NCBI RefSeq assembly: GCF_025143825.1 | Contig: NZ_CP083560.1 | Coordinates: 1,364,001-1,428,000 of the forward strand | Reading direction: 5' to 3' | DNA length: 64,000 bases | Origin: Sulfitobacter sp. S223 | Lineage (GTDB): Bacteria; Pseudomonadota; Alphaproteobacteria; Rhodobacterales; Rhodobacteraceae | Shown: piece by piece, positions 57,192-64,000 of the stretch | How positions within the stretch are numbered: the first letter of the stretch is position 1 | Layout of the letters: every line of letters begins with the position of its first letter | Notes under the pieces: model-generated | Databases searched by the model: none | What the model was told of the DNA's origin: nothing | What the model saw: only the letters and a program-made list of their open reading frames with translations | Program-made: the position numbers and the translations under genes

Positions 57192-57223
57192 GCAAGTGCG
57201 GGGGGCTGCGGCCCCCCCCTTGC
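57192..57223. terminator. GC-rich hairpin between convergent genes
   Basis: GCAAG (57192-57196) and CTTGC (57219-57223) enclose GGGGGG/CCCCCC, giving a long stem between the second M20 gene and lpcC. There is no T-run on either strand, so it is at best a weak or Rho-assisted bidirectional terminator. Confidence 0.45.
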
Positions 57224-57252
57224 CACTGGCTGGGTGCGAGCCGACCCGTCGG

Positions 57253-58293
57253 TCAGGCAAGAAGGCGTTTGTAAATCGCGTTCAGGCTTTCAGCTTCGGA
57301 TTGGATCGAAAAGTTTTCCAGTACATGGGCGCGAGAGGCATCACGCCATTTATTCAAGCGGTCCTGATCTGCCAAAGCTGCGTCTGTCGCATGGGCGAGA
57401 GCAGGGATATCATCGGCATCGACCAAACTGCCTGTGACATCTTCTTTGACCAATTGCTCGAACGCGCCGACGCGGGTGGCCACGACAGGACAGCCTGTTG
57501 CCATCGCTTCAATCGGGGTAAGGCCGAAGCCTTCCCAGCGTTGCGGCGCGACATAGAGATCAAGCGCGGCATACCAGTCTGCCATGGCCTCTGTCGGGAC
57601 TTCGGGTTTGAACAGGATACGCTCTTTTAGCCCCGCGGCCTCGACGTGCTTTTTCAGGGCGGAGAGATAGGCTTCGTCTTCTCCCACCGCACGGCCCATG
57701 ACGATCGCGCTGGCGTCAGTGTGCTTTTGCAGGACATCGATCATTGCATGTACAAAAGCATCGGTGCCTTTTTGCGCCCTAATACGACCATAGCAGCCGA
57801 TCAGCGGCCCTTTGGTTGGCAGCCCCATGCGCGCGCGTAGCACGGTCCGGTCTGGCGCAGGGGCGAATGTCTCTGTGTCGATGCCGTGCATGATGACGGT
57901 GGCGGGCCCCTCAAGGTAAGCGGCGGTTTTGTCAGAGGTTGCCACCACGGCATCCATGCGCCGGATCAGCCACCGCGTAAGGCCTGACTGCTTGCGTTGG
58001 GAGGCTGAGGTGAACATCAGCTTCAGCCGCTTACCCAACATGTACTTCAAGGCAAGTCCGCCGATCATCTCAACGTTGCGCCGCGCGTGCCAGACGCGCA
58101 GGTGCTTTCGGGGCAGCGTAATCAGTGATCTTAGCGGGATTTGCGGCACATGTGCGGGCAACACGGGGCCAGTGGCCACAATGGCAATCTCACGCGCCTG
58201 CACGGGCACCAGCCGCACCACCGTGGCCGTAACACCGGAAAGGCGACGTTTGAAGTTCGGGGCGATTACGTCAATCGGTGGGTGTTTGGTCAT
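57253..58293 (-). CDS. lpcC: LPS core mannosyltransferase (LpcC-like, GT4)
   Basis: A glycosyltransferase of 346 residues that would add the inner-core mannose to Kdo-lipid A, acting at the cytosolic face of the inner membrane. The N-terminus IDVIAPNFKRRLSGVTATVV and VWHARRNVEMIGGLAL and LMFTSASQRKQSGLTRWLIRRMDAVVATS (in parts: TSASQRKQSG, IRRMDAVVATS) match what I know of Rhizobium LpcC. GT4 elements are IGCYGRIRAQKGTDAFVHAM near residue 188, and PQRWEGFGLTPIEAMATGCP near 262 with the EX7E motif. It overlaps waaA by four bases (ATGA). The name is based on remembered sequence pattern and on the neighbour. Confidence 0.78.
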   Translation of the reverse strand: MTKHPPIDVIAPNFKRRLSGVTATVVRLVPVQAREIAIVATGPVLPAHVPQIPLRSLITLPRKHLRVWHARRNVEMIGGLALKYMLGKRLKLMFTSASQRKQSGLTRWLIRRMDAVVATSDKTAAYLEGPATVIMHGIDTETFAPAPDRTVLRARMGLPTKGPLIGCYGRIRAQKGTDAFVHAMIDVLQKHTDASAIVMGRAVGEDEAYLSALKKHVEAAGLKERILFKPEVPTEAMADWYAALDLYVAPQRWEGFGLTPIEAMATGCPVVATRVGAFEQLVKEDVTGSLVDADDIPALAHATDAALADQDRLNKWRDASRAHVLENFSIQSEAESLNAIYKRLLA

Positions 58294-59567
58294 GCGAGCC
58301 TCAGTGCTTTGATCAGGCGGGCAGCGATTGTATCAAGCTTGCCAGTCTCTTGTTGTGCGAACCCTTTCGACGCGGCCACAGCCTTGTCGCGGGCGTGGTC
58401 GTCACGCAGCAGCGTATCCACTTGCACAGCCATATCATCGGCATCAGCGACCAGTCGCGCAGCGCCCGCCGCTTCCATCGCGGAATAGGTCTCGGCAAAA
58501 TTGAAAACGTGGTTCCCCGACAATACCGTAGCGCCGGATTGCGCGACCTCGAAAGGGTTGTGGCCGCCAATAGGCATCAATGAGCCGCCAAGAAAGACGA
58601 TCTTGCTCAATGCGAACCAGTTGCCCAATTCACCCAGCGTGTCGGCCAGATAGACTGCGCCACCCGGCATGTCCCCACGGCTGCGGCAGCTGTATTCCAT
58701 CTGCGTATCGGCAATCAGCTGTGCCACCTCTGTGCCGCGCTCGGGGTGGCGGGGCACAAGAATGAGCATCAGGTCGGGATGTGTCTTGAGCAGCTTTTTA
58801 TGAGCAGACAGGGCTATCTGCTCTTCGCCCGCGTGTGTGGAGGCTGCGACCCAGACAGGTCTGTGTCCCAAAGCTGCGCGGGCCTCGAATAAGAGGTCTT
58901 CGTCGCGGGGCAATGGGCCCGCAAAGGATTTCAGGTTCTGGCCGCGTGCCACCCGCGCTGGTGGCGCATGGATACGAACCATCGCCTCTGCCATCGCATC
59001 ATTTTGGGTGAGGATGAGATCAAAAACCTCAAGCAGATAGGCGGCAAGGCGCGGACGTTTGGCCCAAGCCTGTAGCGACTTTTCGGACAGCCGCGCGTTT
59101 ACCAGCGCCATCGCTGCCCCGCTGTCGTGCGTGCGGCGTAGCATCTGAGGCCAAAGCTCGCTTTCGACAAAAACTGCGGCATCCGGGCGCCAGTGACGCA
59201 AGAACCGTTTGAGCGGGCCAGGCGCGTCGAGCGGCGCAAACTGGTGCACGCAGTTCGGTGGCATTCGCTGGGCGATTAGCGCAGCTGAAGTCGGTGTGCC
59301 GGATGTGATTAGAAAATGCGCATCAGGCAGCGCGACCGACATGCGTGTGATAAGCGCCAGCACAGCCAGGCTTTCACCGACAGAAGCCGCGTGAAACCAG
59401 ATCAGCGTACCATCCGCGCGGTTCTGGGTTGCATGACCCAGACGCTCATGGGCACGGTGTGCGGGCAAACCTGCTGCGCGCAGTTTCTTGATCGCCAAAT
59501 GGGCTGCAAATGGCACAAGAGCCATGCTCAGCGCTACATATACCCTGTAGAGCATGGGCGTGCGCAT
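58290..59567 (-). CDS. waaA: 3-deoxy-D-manno-octulosonic acid transferase (WaaA/KdtA)
   Basis: The Kdo transferase that adds Kdo to lipid IVA, membrane-anchored at the inner face. The 425 residues begin with a hydrophobic anchor (MLYRVYVALSMALVPFAAHL), then show LIWFHAASVGESLAVLALI with the catalytic Glu near residue 64, LITSGTPTSAALIAQRM, VHQFAPLDAPGPLKRFL, AAVFVESELWPQM, and the C-terminal domain with VWVAASTHAGEEQIAL, LVPRHPERGTEV and VFLGGSLMPIGGHNPFEVAQ. All are standard WaaA motifs. It is followed by lpcC with a four-base overlap and preceded by moaA. Confidence 0.95.
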   Translation of the reverse strand: MRTPMLYRVYVALSMALVPFAAHLAIKKLRAAGLPAHRAHERLGHATQNRADGTLIWFHAASVGESLAVLALITRMSVALPDAHFLITSGTPTSAALIAQRMPPNCVHQFAPLDAPGPLKRFLRHWRPDAAVFVESELWPQMLRRTHDSGAAMALVNARLSEKSLQAWAKRPRLAAYLLEVFDLILTQNDAMAEAMVRIHAPPARVARGQNLKSFAGPLPRDEDLLFEARAALGHRPVWVAASTHAGEEQIALSAHKKLLKTHPDLMLILVPRHPERGTEVAQLIADTQMEYSCRSRGDMPGGAVYLADTLGELGNWFALSKIVFLGGSLMPIGGHNPFEVAQSGATVLSGNHVFNFAETYSAMEAAGAARLVADADDMAVQVDTLLRDDHARDKAVAASKGFAQQETGKLDTIAARLIKALRLA

Positions 59568-59572
59568 GGGCC

Positions 59573-60580
59573 TCAGCCGCCCGTATGGCTCATGTGGCGC
59601 GGCATCTGACCACTTGCCGTTTGGCGAGAGTAGTCGAAATCATGGCCCTTGGGCTTGAGATTGATCGCGGCGCGGATCGCATCTTCCAGCGGCCCATTGT
59701 CCGTTGGATGGGCGCGCAAGGGGGCCCGTAGATCGGCGCTGTCTTCTTGCCCCAGACAAAGATAGATTTCGCCGGTGCAAGTGATCCGTACGCGGTTGCA
59801 GCTTTCACAGAAATTGTGGCTTAGCGGTGTGATGAACCCGATCTTCTGCCCTGTTTCTTCAAGGCGGACATAGCGCGCAGGCCCGCCAGAGTTCTCTGCC
59901 AGATCAGTCACGGTGTAATGTTCGGCATAGGCCGCGCGCACATCCTTGAGCGACCAATACTGGTCGAGCCGGTCCTCGTTGCCGATGTCGCCCATGGGCA
60001 TCACCTCAATCCAGGTGAGGTCCATGTCTCGCTCGGCACACCATTCGGTGATCTGCGCCAGTTCAGGTTCGTTAAAACCTTTGAGGGCGACGGCGTTGAT
60101 CTTGACCCGAAGGCCCGCAGCCTGTGCTGCATCAATACCGCGCAAAACCTGGGGCAGGCGGCCCCAACGGGTCACCTCGGCAAACTTGCCCTCATCCAGC
60201 GTATCAAGCGACACATTCACCCGCCGCACACCCGCTGCAAAAAGGTCCTTGGCGTATTTCTCTAGCTGGCTGCCGTTGGTGGTCAGTGTCAGCTCTTTCA
60301 GCGTGCCGGCATCCAGATGGCGTTTCATGCCATCAAAAAATGTCATGATTCCCCGACGGACCAGCGGCTCTCCGCCAGTGATACGCAGCTTCTCTACGCC
60401 CAATCCAATGAAGGTCGAACACATGCGATCCAGTTCCTCAAGCGTGAGCAATTCACGTTTGGGCAGGAAGGTCATGTTCTCTGACATGCAATAAACGCAG
60501 CGGAAATCGCAGCGGTCAGTGACCGAGACACGCAAATACGTAATGGCGCGGGCGAAGGGATCTATAAGTGGGGCTGTCAT
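59573..60580 (-). CDS. moaA: GTP 3',8-cyclase (molybdenum cofactor synthesis)
   Basis: MoaA is the radical SAM enzyme that starts molybdopterin synthesis from GTP, together with MoaC. From the ATG at 60580 it has 335 residues; the in-frame ATG 12 codons upstream is less likely. The radical SAM cluster is CDFRCVYC near residue 25, the SAM motif [11 protein letters not shown] near 72, and the second cluster Cys residues are in [19 protein letters not shown] near 260-275. It ends in Gly-Gly (MSHTGG), a conserved feature of MoaA. No other moa gene is nearby. It ends five bases from waaA on the same strand. Confidence 0.96.
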   Translation of the reverse strand: MTAPLIDPFARAITYLRVSVTDRCDFRCVYCMSENMTFLPKRELLTLEELDRMCSTFIGLGVEKLRITGGEPLVRRGIMTFFDGMKRHLDAGTLKELTLTTNGSQLEKYAKDLFAAGVRRVNVSLDTLDEGKFAEVTRWGRLPQVLRGIDAAQAAGLRVKINAVALKGFNEPELAQITEWCAERDMDLTWIEVMPMGDIGNEDRLDQYWSLKDVRAAYAEHYTVTDLAENSGGPARYVRLEETGQKIGFITPLSHNFCESCNRVRITCTGEIYLCLGQEDSADLRAPLRAHPTDNGPLEDAIRAAINLKPKGHDFDYSRQTASGQMPRHMSHTGG

Positions 60581-60667
60581 GGAGCTATTGGTATAGGCCT
60601 CAAGACGGCGGGGCAAGCTTGATTTCAGGGGCTTGGAGTGACTGCAAAGCTGGATTACGTTAGACCC

Positions 60668-61231
60668 ATGAAATCAGTTCACACGCCCCCCGTCGCCCTT
60701 GCCGCTCTTTTAGCTCTCGGAGCCTGTGCCCAGTTGGGTCTGGGTCAGCCGGAAGACACGGTACCTCCTGCCAGCACCCCAGCAGCAACTGCGGCGGAAA
60801 TCGCCGCGTCCGATCTGCCGGAGGCAACGGCCGCAGACATCGCTGCGGTGCCTGCCGATCCTGTGCTAACCTCCGCACCGCCCCCGCCGAAGGCAGCGAA
60901 CACGCAAGCAACGCTTGATACGACCACAGCTGCGCAGCGTAAGCAGGCTGCGGCTCCGGTTGCGGCCGATGCCAGCGCCAAACTGCTTGGCACCACCGTT
61001 GCCAGTCTGGGCAGTCCGACCGAGCCGGGGTTCTGGCTGAAGACACCGCTGGTCAAAACCGAGACAAGCGGCCGCGTGACCAACAAAGCGAATGGTAAAT
61101 CCTCGTCTGTGACGCTTATTCCGATCGACGGGCCTGCAACTGGAGGTAGTCGGCTGTCTCTTCCTGCCATGCGCTTGATTGAGGCATCTCTGACCGAATT
61201 GACGGAGCTTGAAGTCACGCTTGGCGGCTAG
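60668..61231 (+). CDS. putative lipoprotein, conserved hypothetical
   Basis: A 187-residue lipoprotein. From ATG 60668 it starts [20 protein letters not shown], with a lipobox LGAC (Cys20), so it should be anchored to a membrane. A Pro/Ala-rich stretch (about 25-115) follows, and the C-terminal part has [30 protein letters not shown] and [20 protein letters not shown], which recall Rhodobacterales lipoproteins often mislabelled D-galactarate dehydratase. I find no such catalytic signature. A GTG at 60638 in frame would add ten residues. It is divergent from moaA. Confidence 0.78.
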   Translation: MKSVHTPPVALAALLALGACAQLGLGQPEDTVPPASTPAATAAEIAASDLPEATAADIAAVPADPVLTSAPPPPKAANTQATLDTTTAAQRKQAAAPVAADASAKLLGTTVASLGSPTEPGFWLKTPLVKTETSGRVTNKANGKSSSVTLIPIDGPATGGSRLSLPAMRLIEASLTELTELEVTLGG

Positions 61232-61300
61232 ATAAAGCTAATAAGCGCAGGCCGGATCAGCGTGGGTCGCCTGCTTTGTGCAAAGAACGGCTGCACGCCG

Positions 61301-61978
61301 TCATTTCAGCAGGCGAAGCGCCTCTTTGCGGGCAAAGGGCTTCATCTGGTCGCCATGCTGGTTGATAAAGTCGTGAACGCGGTCAGGGTCATGCTTACTG
61401 AGGTCGCGCAGCCACCATGCGACGGCCTTTTGGATGAACCATTGATGATCGGTGACATAGTCGGCTGCCCAACCCAGAATGCGGTCACGGGCTTCAAGCT
61501 CGGCTGGTTTCGGGTTGTTTTGCTTGGTCCACGGCAGAGTGATTACCAAGGCCGCTCTGCGTGTCCACATGTGATCTGATGTCGTCCAACGCTCAACCTC
61601 GTCGAGGCGGGTAGGGTCCGCCACAAGCCGCTTTTGGCCTGCCATGCAGGCATGATCTGCAATGGCCCAGCTGTCAAAGTCCGGACACCATGACGCGATA
61701 AGCTGCCACGCGGCCTGATCATCTGGGCGCAAGCGGGCCTGCGTCAGAAGTTTCGCTGCGGCAAGCCGCGCCTCAAAGATATCCGTGCGCCACAGTGCAT
61801 CGGCCAGCGCAACGCGGTCCGGTACATCCAGCTCGCCGCGCCATTCTTTTGTCAGCTCATTCAGTTGCGTATTGGTCAGCCCCAAATAAACACGGTCGGT
61901 CTTGTGATAGGCGCGCATGCCTGTGGCGCGTTCGGGATCGGCCAGCGCATGAAGCGTGGCAAGATAAGGTTCATGCAT
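61301..61978 (-). CDS. AlkD-like DNA alkylation repair protein
   Basis: A helical-repeat protein of 225 residues from the ATG at 61978. It matches the AlkD/AlkC-type family of DNA glycosylases that remove alkylated purines. Conserved positions are visible in VALADALWRTDIFEARLAAA, FDSWAIADHACMAG, the motif WTTSDHMWTRRAALVITLPW, and the helix-repeat end QWFIQKAVAWWLRDLSKHDPDRV. Trp and Asp residues in these stretches correspond to base-contacting residues of the family, as I recall it. It overlaps the upstream PPOX-type gene by eight bases. An ATG far upstream in frame (62137) is inside the neighbour. Confidence 0.85.
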   Translation of the reverse strand: MHEPYLATLHALADPERATGMRAYHKTDRVYLGLTNTQLNELTKEWRGELDVPDRVALADALWRTDIFEARLAAAKLLTQARLRPDDQAAWQLIASWCPDFDSWAIADHACMAGQKRLVADPTRLDEVERWTTSDHMWTRRAALVITLPWTKQNNPKPAELEARDRILGWAADYVTDHQWFIQKAVAWWLRDLSKHDPDRVHDFINQHGDQMKPFARKEALRLLK

Positions 61979-62528
61979 TGTCAGTCTCGGAAATGATATG
62001 GGTGGGAAGACTGTCGATGGTTGTGCGGTTGCGCGTGTCCCAATAGGTCTCGATCCCGTCAGGCCCCTTGTCCTGCGCCCATTTGGCCAGCACGTCCCTT
62101 TCGCCCGCATAATCAAAGAAGGGGACCGCATAACCACAGCTGGTCTGCAACATGTCCACGGTCATGTCATAGATTTGCCGTGCGCCGGGCGAGGCATCGA
62201 ACAGCGCATCGAGCTTCGCAAAGTCGGCATCGCGCGGGTGCAACGTGCGCGCACTTCCATAGGCCCTCATGATCATTGGCCGTGCCTCAAACCCGCACCA
62301 CATCAGGGTCATCCGGTTTACCTGCGCCAGATGGCCTGCGGTTTCATTGCCTGATCCGGTCAGATTGCGCCAGATGATCCGGTTCGAACCCAGCACCCGC
62401 AGGCTATCCATGCCTTTGGGTGAGATATTGACGCGGCCTTCTGCGGCGGCAGAGCCGCAAAAGAACATGTGCTGCGCTTCGATGAACTTGAGGTGATCGT
62501 CTTCTATTCGTTTGAATTGCTTGGCCAT
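61971..62528 (-). CDS. pyridoxamine 5'-phosphate oxidase-fold family protein
   Basis: A flavin-binding split-barrel type protein of 185 residues. The N-terminal part FKRIEDDHLKFIEAQHMFFC, then GRVNISPKGMDSLRVLGSNR and IIWRNLTGSGNETAGHLAQV, is the family pattern, in which SPKG-like and N-E-T-x-x-H segments contact FMN. The C-terminal half (ALFDASPGARQIYDMTVDML, CGYAVPFFDYAGERD) is typical of larger members. It would bind FMN or F420; substrate unknown. The ATG at 62528 overlaps the glmS stop by one base (TAATG), so it is coupled to glmS, and it overlaps the AlkD-like gene. Confidence 0.85.
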   Translation of the reverse strand: MAKQFKRIEDDHLKFIEAQHMFFCGSAAAEGRVNISPKGMDSLRVLGSNRIIWRNLTGSGNETAGHLAQVNRMTLMWCGFEARPMIMRAYGSARTLHPRDADFAKLDALFDASPGARQIYDMTVDMLQTSCGYAVPFFDYAGERDVLAKWAQDKGPDGIETYWDTRNRTTIDSLPTHIISETDNA

Positions 62529-64000
62529 TACTCGACCGTGACCGATTTCGCGAGGTTGCGGGGCTGATCCACATCCGTCCCTTTGGCAACAGCCGTATGA
62601 TAGGCAAGCAACTGGGCTGGAATTGCGTAGAGGATCGGCGCAACAGCATCGGAAACATCAGGCATCTCGATGGTGTCCCAGACCCCTTGGTTTGCCTCGT
62701 TCAGGCCTTCTCGGTCCGAGACAAGGATCACCTTTCCCTTGCGCGCCATGACTTCCTGCATGTTGCTGACTGTTTTGTCGAAAAGCGCGTCACGCGGGGC
62801 CAGAACCACCACAGGCATGTTTTCATCAATCAGGGCGATGGGGCCGTGCTTCAATTCACCTGAAGCATAAGCCTCGGCGTGTATGTAGCTGATTTCTTTT
62901 AGTTTAAGCGCCCCTTCATGGGCAAGGGGGTAAAGCGGCCCCCGGCCCAGGAACAATACATCACGGGCATTTGCCAGCTTGCGCGCTGTCTCACGAATAG
63001 AGTCGCTTTGATCCAGTGCTTCGGCCATCAGGGCCGGCAAGCGCCGCAGTTGCGCCAAATGGTCCTGACGCTCTTCCTCGGTGATTGCGCCGCGATCCTT
63101 GGCGGCTTTGAGCGCCAGCAAGAACAGAACGATAAGCTGGCAGGTGAATGCTTTGGTCGAGGCAACGCCGATTTCGACGCCTGCATAAATCGGCATCGCC
63201 AGATCGCTTTCACGTGCGATCGAGCTTTCGGGAACGTTAACCACCGACATGATCTTGTCGGCTTTGCCTTCGCAGTATCGTAGCGCAGCCAGCGTGTCCG
63301 CTGTTTCACCAGACTGGCTGACAAATAACGCAACAGAGCGGGCAGGGATCGGTGGTTCACGATAGCGGAACTCAGAGGCAACATCGACCTCTACCGGCAG
63401 GCGCGCAATTTGTTCAAACCAGTATTTGGCGGTCACGCAGGCCAAATACGCAGTGCCGCAGGCAACCATTGTGATGCGGTCCACGTTTGCAAAATCGATC
63501 TGGGGGTCGGGCAGGCGGATTTCACCTGACTTGCTTAGATAGTGGCCCAAGGCTTCGGCAATAACTGTGGGCTGTTCGGCGATTTCTTTCGCCATAAAGT
63601 GTTTGTGGCCGGCTTTGTCGATCCGGGTGGCGCTGATCTGGATTGTGCGCACTTCGCGGTTCGCAGGTTCGCCCGCAGCATTGAAAATCTCTGCACCCGC
63701 ACGGGTGACAAAGGCATAGTCGCCTTCCTCAAGATAGCTGATGCGGTCGGTCATGGGCGATAGGGCAATCGCGTCCGACCCGACAAACATCTCGCCGTCG
63801 CCATAGCCGATCGCCAGCGGCGAGCCTTTGCGCGCGGCAACGATCAGGTCGTCTTCACCATCGAACAAAAAGGCCAGCGCAAAGGCGCCTTGCAGTTTGC
63901 CCAGTGTCTTTACCGCAGCCTCACGTGCGCCGAGCCCTTCGGACATGAAGTGCTGGGCCAGCATTGCCACGGTTTCAGTATCGGTATCGGTGACCGGTGT
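62528..64000 (-). CDS. glmS: glucosamine--fructose-6-phosphate aminotransferase, 3' part
   Basis: GlmS makes glucosamine-6-phosphate from fructose-6-phosphate and glutamine, feeding peptidoglycan and LPS synthesis. The gene is cut by the right edge; the frame is open to base 64000, and the 5' part with the N-terminal catalytic Cys is outside. Visible parts are the end of the glutaminase domain (GAFALAFLFDGEDDLIVAARKGSPLAIG, in parts: LFDGEDDLIVAARKGSPL) and both SIS domains: SIS1 with ACGTAYLACVTAKYWFEQIA and VSQSGETADTLAALRY, SIS2 with FLGRGPLYPLAHEGALKLKE. The C-terminus NLAKSVTVE is the conserved end (PRNLAKSVTVE). Confidence 0.97.
   Translation of the reverse strand, partial: TPVTDTDTETVAMLAQHFMSEGLGAREAAVKTLGKLQGAFALAFLFDGEDDLIVAARKGSPLAIGYGDGEMFVGSDAIALSPMTDRISYLEEGDYAFVTRAGAEIFNAAGEPANREVRTIQISATRIDKAGHKHFMAKEIAEQPTVIAEALGHYLSKSGEIRLPDPQIDFANVDRITMVACGTAYLACVTAKYWFEQIARLPVEVDVASEFRYREPPIPARSVALFVSQSGETADTLAALRYCEGKADKIMSVVNVPESSIARESDLAMPIYAGVEIGVASTKAFTCQLIVLFLLALKAAKDRGAITEEERQDHLAQLRRLPALMAEALDQSDSIRETARKLANARDVLFLGRGPLYPLAHEGALKLKEISYIHAEAYASGELKHGPIALIDENMPVVVLAPRDALFDKTVSNMQEVMARKGKVILVSDREGLNEANQGVWDTIEMPDVSDAVAPILYAIPAQLLAYHTAVAKGTDVDQPRNLAKSVTVE

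Overview
The window is one contiguous stretch of an alphaproteobacterial chromosome, most likely from the Roseobacter group of the Rhodobacterales (a Sulfitobacter-like organism is my best guess, inferred and not proven). The reasons are the division/cell-wall cluster order murC-DUF2484-murB-ddl-ftsQ-ftsA-ftsZ-lpxC-bamD-recN, the DUF2484 proteins (a family I know from Rhodobacteraceae), the cobS/cobT/J-domain/BolA neighbourhood, the Rhizobium-type LpcC core mannosyltransferase next to waaA, and moderately high G+C with good Shine-Dalgarno sites. I saw no tRNA, rRNA, CRISPR array, insertion sequence or prophage, so this is core chromosome with a few accessory stretches.

Layout. 1-11.9 kb: peptidoglycan precursor and division genes on the + strand (murC 3' end, two DUF2484 membrane proteins, a third small membrane protein, murB, ddl, ftsQ, ftsA, ftsZ), then lpxC, bamD and recN. 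Overlapping starts and stops show tight coupling from murC to murB and from ddl to ftsA. A terminator separates ftsA from ftsZ, which has its own ~450-base leader. 12-21.9 kb: a CLC protein, DUF427, aminopeptidase P, the cobaltochelatase subunits cobT and cobS (separated by a small exported protein on the other strand), a J-domain protein, BolA, a DUF4177 protein and a thioesterase. 22-25 kb: a large cytosolic hybrid histidine kinase with four PAS domains; the fourth looks like a LOV domain whose photoactive cysteine is proline. 25-35 kb: gatB, an acyl-CoA ligase, conserved hypotheticals, a lytic transglycosylase, an SDR enzyme and pepN. 35-45 kb: small proteins including an unlisted DUF2256 gene, malate synthase G with a GlcG-like partner, a glutamine-amidotransferase-fold hydrolase, an SDR enzyme, pntAB and DUF3422.

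45-57 kb is the most system-like region. A peptide-type ABC transporter (binding protein and two permeases leftward, a fused double ATPase rightward) diverges from one 352-base control region. The rightward arm continues into an SDR enzyme, an ArgE-like deacetylase, a DadA-like FAD oxidoreductase and two tandem M20 amidohydrolases. Together they read as an uptake-and-hydrolysis pathway for peptides or N-acylated amino acids, ending in oxidation of the released amine; the actual substrate cannot be told from sequence. 57-64 kb: LPS core genes lpcC and waaA, moaA, a lipoprotein, an AlkD-like protein, a pyridoxamine-oxidase-fold protein and the 3' part of glmS.

Non-coding signals worth attention are intrinsic terminators after ftsA, ftsZ, the 18-kb exported protein, the histidine kinase and pntB; a + strand terminator at 26.9 kb with no gene upstream (candidate small RNA); a pair of strong hairpins between the binding protein and its permeases; a perfect 20-base palindrome between glcB and the glcG-like gene; and short reading frames that overlap the start codons of the histidine kinase and pntA.
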